The notes beneath the pieces are model-generated. The model searched no databases and had not been told where the DNA came from. It saw nothing but the letters and a program-made list of their open reading frames with translations. A stretch of DNA of 7,144 nucleotides. Source: Bacteroidota bacterium. GTDB taxonomy: Bacteria; Bacteroidota; Bacteroidia; Bacteroidales; PUMT01. The stretch is taken from positions 1-7,144 of the forward strand of contig PWPZ01000108.1 of the NCBI GenBank assembly GCA_003556985.1. Direction: 5' to 3'. Every line of letters starts with the position of its first letter. Positions within the stretch are counted from its first letter, which is position 1. A program made the translations under genes and the position numbers. This document shows, piece by piece, positions 5,394-7,144 of the stretch.

Positions 5394-5450
5394 GTCATTC
5401 AAGTCAACCGAATCGCAACCTTGATATGATAAAAAAATAAGCAGAGGCAT

Positions 5451-5458
5451 TATATTTA
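5451..5458 (+). promoter_or_regulatory. Possible -7 box of the tricorn gene
   Basis: TATATTTA differs from TAnnTTTG only in the last base and lies 60 bp upstream of the ATG at 5519. A TTTG element at the right spacing is missing. A short hairpin CCAGG-TCAA-CCTGG (5459-5472) follows directly. The assignment is tentative. Confidence 0.3.
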
Positions 5459-5518
5459 CCAGGTCAACCTGGAATTAATACCTCAAAGATTTAAATTATC
5501 AATTCAAAATCTGATAAA

Positions 5519-7144
5519 ATGCAAAAGAGTTTTTTACTTCTGATCGCCGGTTTTTTTATTCTTACCGGCTTATATGCCAATGAAACACGACTGCTCAGGC
5601 AACCTGCTGTGAGCAACAACCATATTGTTTTTGCCTATGCCAGTAATATATGGATAACCGGATTGGATGGTGGTGAAGCCAGGAGGCTGACAAGCTTCCA
5701 GGGAGTCGAGTCCTATCCGAAATTTTCTCCTGACGGAGAATGGATAGCCTTCAGTGCCCAGTTTGAAGGAAGCACAGACGTGTATGCCATACATGTTGAG
5801 AGTGGTGAGATGAAGCGGCTTACATGGCATCCCGGCGCCGATATCGTCAGGGGATGGAGTCCCGACGGAAAGGTGATTTTCACCTCCTCAAGAATAAGTG
5901 CCCCGTCAGGTTATCCTAAGTTTTTTGCAGTGGGATTTGACGATGGACTTCCCGTGCAGCTTGACATACCCAGAGGTTACAGGGGCGAATATTCACCTGA
6001 TGGCCGTTATTTTGCCTATGAACTGGTCAGGCCTTCGGATGAGGAATGGAGAAATTACAGGGGTGGACAAAACCGGCCAATTTGGGTGCTTAATATGGAA
6101 GATTACTCATTAACTGAACTTCCGCAGGAGGATAATGCACGTAACCAGTATCCGGTATGGATAGGAAATACAGTATATTTTCTCTCCGACCGGGATTATA
6201 CTATGAACCTGTACAGTTATAACATGGAGAGTTCCGATCTCCGGCAACTCACCTTTTATTCCGGATATGATATCAAGTATCTGAGTTCTGGCGGCGGACT
6301 CCTGGTTTATGAGTATGCCGGTGACATATACAGGTATGACCCTGAAATGCAGGAACCCGAAAGACTCTCTATAAGTGCCAGGGGAGACTTTCCCTGGGCT
6401 ATGACAGGGTGGAAAGAGGTAAGCAATAATATTGCAAACGGCTCTCTTTCTCCAACCGGTGTAAGAGCGGTGTTTGGAGCAAGGGGAGATATTTTTACGG
6501 TTCCGGTTGACAAGGGAGACTGGCGGAATATTACAAATTCGACTGAGTCAAGGGAAAGAAATCCGGTCTGGTCCCCTTCCGGTGAGCATATTGCATGGTT
6601 TTCAGACAGATCCGGGGAGTACAGATTGATGATCGGTACGCAGGACGGCCTGGAAGAACCCAGGGAAATTGAGCTGCCGGAACCTAATTTCAATTATACC
6701 CCGGCCTGGTCGCCTGATTCAGAATATATTTTTTACACAGATACAAATCTTAAACTCTGGCTGGTTGAAATTGAATCAGGTGAAGTGAGGCTGATTGACC
6801 AGGACAGGTTCATTCATCCCCAGAGAACAATGGATCCTGTATGGTCGCCCGACTCAAGATGGATTGCCTATGTAAAAAGGCTTACCAACCAGTTTCATGC
6901 CATTAAGGCATATTCTCTTGAAAATGATGAGATACTGCAGCTCACCGATGGCATGTCTGACGCCATTTCGCCAGCATGGGATGCTTGCGGTAAGTACCTT
7001 TATTTTCTGGCAAGTACCAATTTCGGACTGAATACAGGGTGGCTGGATATGAGCTCCTATGACCGTCCTGTTGCAAGGGAAATTTACCTGATAGTTCTCG
7101 ATAGTGACGAACCCTCACCTCTTCTTCCCGAAAGTGATGAGGAA
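5519..7144 (+). CDS. Secreted tricorn-type protease homolog, N-terminal propeller part (3' partial)
   Basis: The frame is open to the window end, giving 542 visible residues; tricorn homologs are usually about 1050-1100 residues. A signal peptide (1-20, ending LYA|NE) directs it to the periplasm or outside, unlike the cytosolic archaeal enzyme. It then shows the tricorn opening LLRQPAVSNNHIVFAYASNI and WSPDG-type (PD40) beta-propeller blades: YPKFSPDGEWIAF (66-78), RGWSPDGK (111-118), RGEYSPDGRYFAYE (155-168), NPVWSPSGEHIAWFSDR (348-364), TPAWSPDSEYIFY (394-406), DPVWSPDSRWIAY (439-451) and SPAWDACGKYLYF (484-496). This covers the first propeller and much of the second. The PDZ and S41-type catalytic regions lie beyond the window, so activity cannot be checked. 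Known role: processive degradation of oligopeptides to short peptides that aminopeptidases finish. The ATG at 5519 opens the signal peptide after an A-rich leader. TolB-like propellers share the repeats, but the N-terminus favours tricorn. Confidence 0.88.
   Translation, partial: MQKSFLLLIAGFFILTGLYANETRLLRQPAVSNNHIVFAYASNIWITGLDGGEARRLTSFQGVESYPKFSPDGEWIAFSAQFEGSTDVYAIHVESGEMKRLTWHPGADIVRGWSPDGKVIFTSSRISAPSGYPKFFAVGFDDGLPVQLDIPRGYRGEYSPDGRYFAYELVRPSDEEWRNYRGGQNRPIWVLNMEDYSLTELPQEDNARNQYPVWIGNTVYFLSDRDYTMNLYSYNMESSDLRQLTFYSGYDIKYLSSGGGLLVYEYAGDIYRYDPEMQEPERLSISARGDFPWAMTGWKEVSNNIANGSLSPTGVRAVFGARGDIFTVPVDKGDWRNITNSTESRERNPVWSPSGEHIAWFSDRSGEYRLMIGTQDGLEEPREIELPEPNFNYTPAWSPDSEYIFYTDTNLKLWLVEIESGEVRLIDQDRFIHPQRTMDPVWSPDSRWIAYVKRLTNQFHAIKAYSLENDEILQLTDGMSDAISPAWDACGKYLYFLASTNFGLNTGWLDMSSYDRPVAREIYLIVLDSDEPSPLLPESDEE

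Noticed and set aside
5570..5830. Minus-strand open frame inside the tricorn gene; likewise 6307-6693 (-) and 5898-6113 (+)
   Set aside because: All lie within the clear propeller coding frame and look like shadow frames.

Overview
The window looks like chromosomal DNA of a member of the Bacteroidota, probably a Bacteroidales/Marinilabiliales-type environmental lineage; the phylum is better supported than the order. The evidence is: (i) near-perfect Bacteroidota promoters of the TTTG / TAnnTTTG type, above all in front of the tRNA; (ii) A-rich translation starts without Shine-Dalgarno sequences; (iii) protein families typical of the phylum, namely an M1 peptidase fused to a beta-rich, barrel-like C-terminus, a lipoprotein with a ThuA domain, small 'MD..LT.EEK.ELR.EL' membrane proteins and a secreted tricorn homolog. 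No complete new multi-gene system is visible; most of the interest lies in small proteins and intergenic structure.

Layout. 1-1745 (+): 3' part of a large M1-type metallopeptidase homolog whose catalytic domain lies mostly upstream of the window. 1746-2137: gene-free, filled by a degenerate 23/24-bp tandem repeat array. 2138-2473 and 2794-3114 (+): two paralogous small proteins with signal peptide, charged helical core and C-terminal membrane anchor, separated by a 320-bp spacer. 3153-3233: two hairpins of identical architecture (CCACC-N9-GGTGG), forming a REP/BIME-like doublet between convergent genes. 3237-4028 (-): ThuA-like lipoprotein with its own promoter. 4149-4250 (-): a cysteine-rich open frame without a start codon. 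4322-4399 (+): tRNA-Val(TAC) with promoter and terminator. 4712-5349 (+): an AT-rich HigB/HigA-type toxin-antitoxin operon with an apparently leaderless toxin mRNA and a palindromic operator candidate, followed by a cruciform-like element at 5352-5393. 5519-7144 (+): N-terminal half (542 residues visible) of a secreted tricorn-type protease, cut by the window end.

How it fits together. The M1 peptidase homolog and the tricorn homolog could both act in peptide breakdown in the envelope. In Thermoplasma, tricorn hands peptides to M1-family aminopeptidases (factors F2/F3), but here the two genes are 3.8 kb apart and in separate transcription units, so a link is only suggested. The toxin-antitoxin operon is compositionally foreign and sits behind a tRNA, which suggests horizontal acquisition. 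The remaining genes appear to be independent units.
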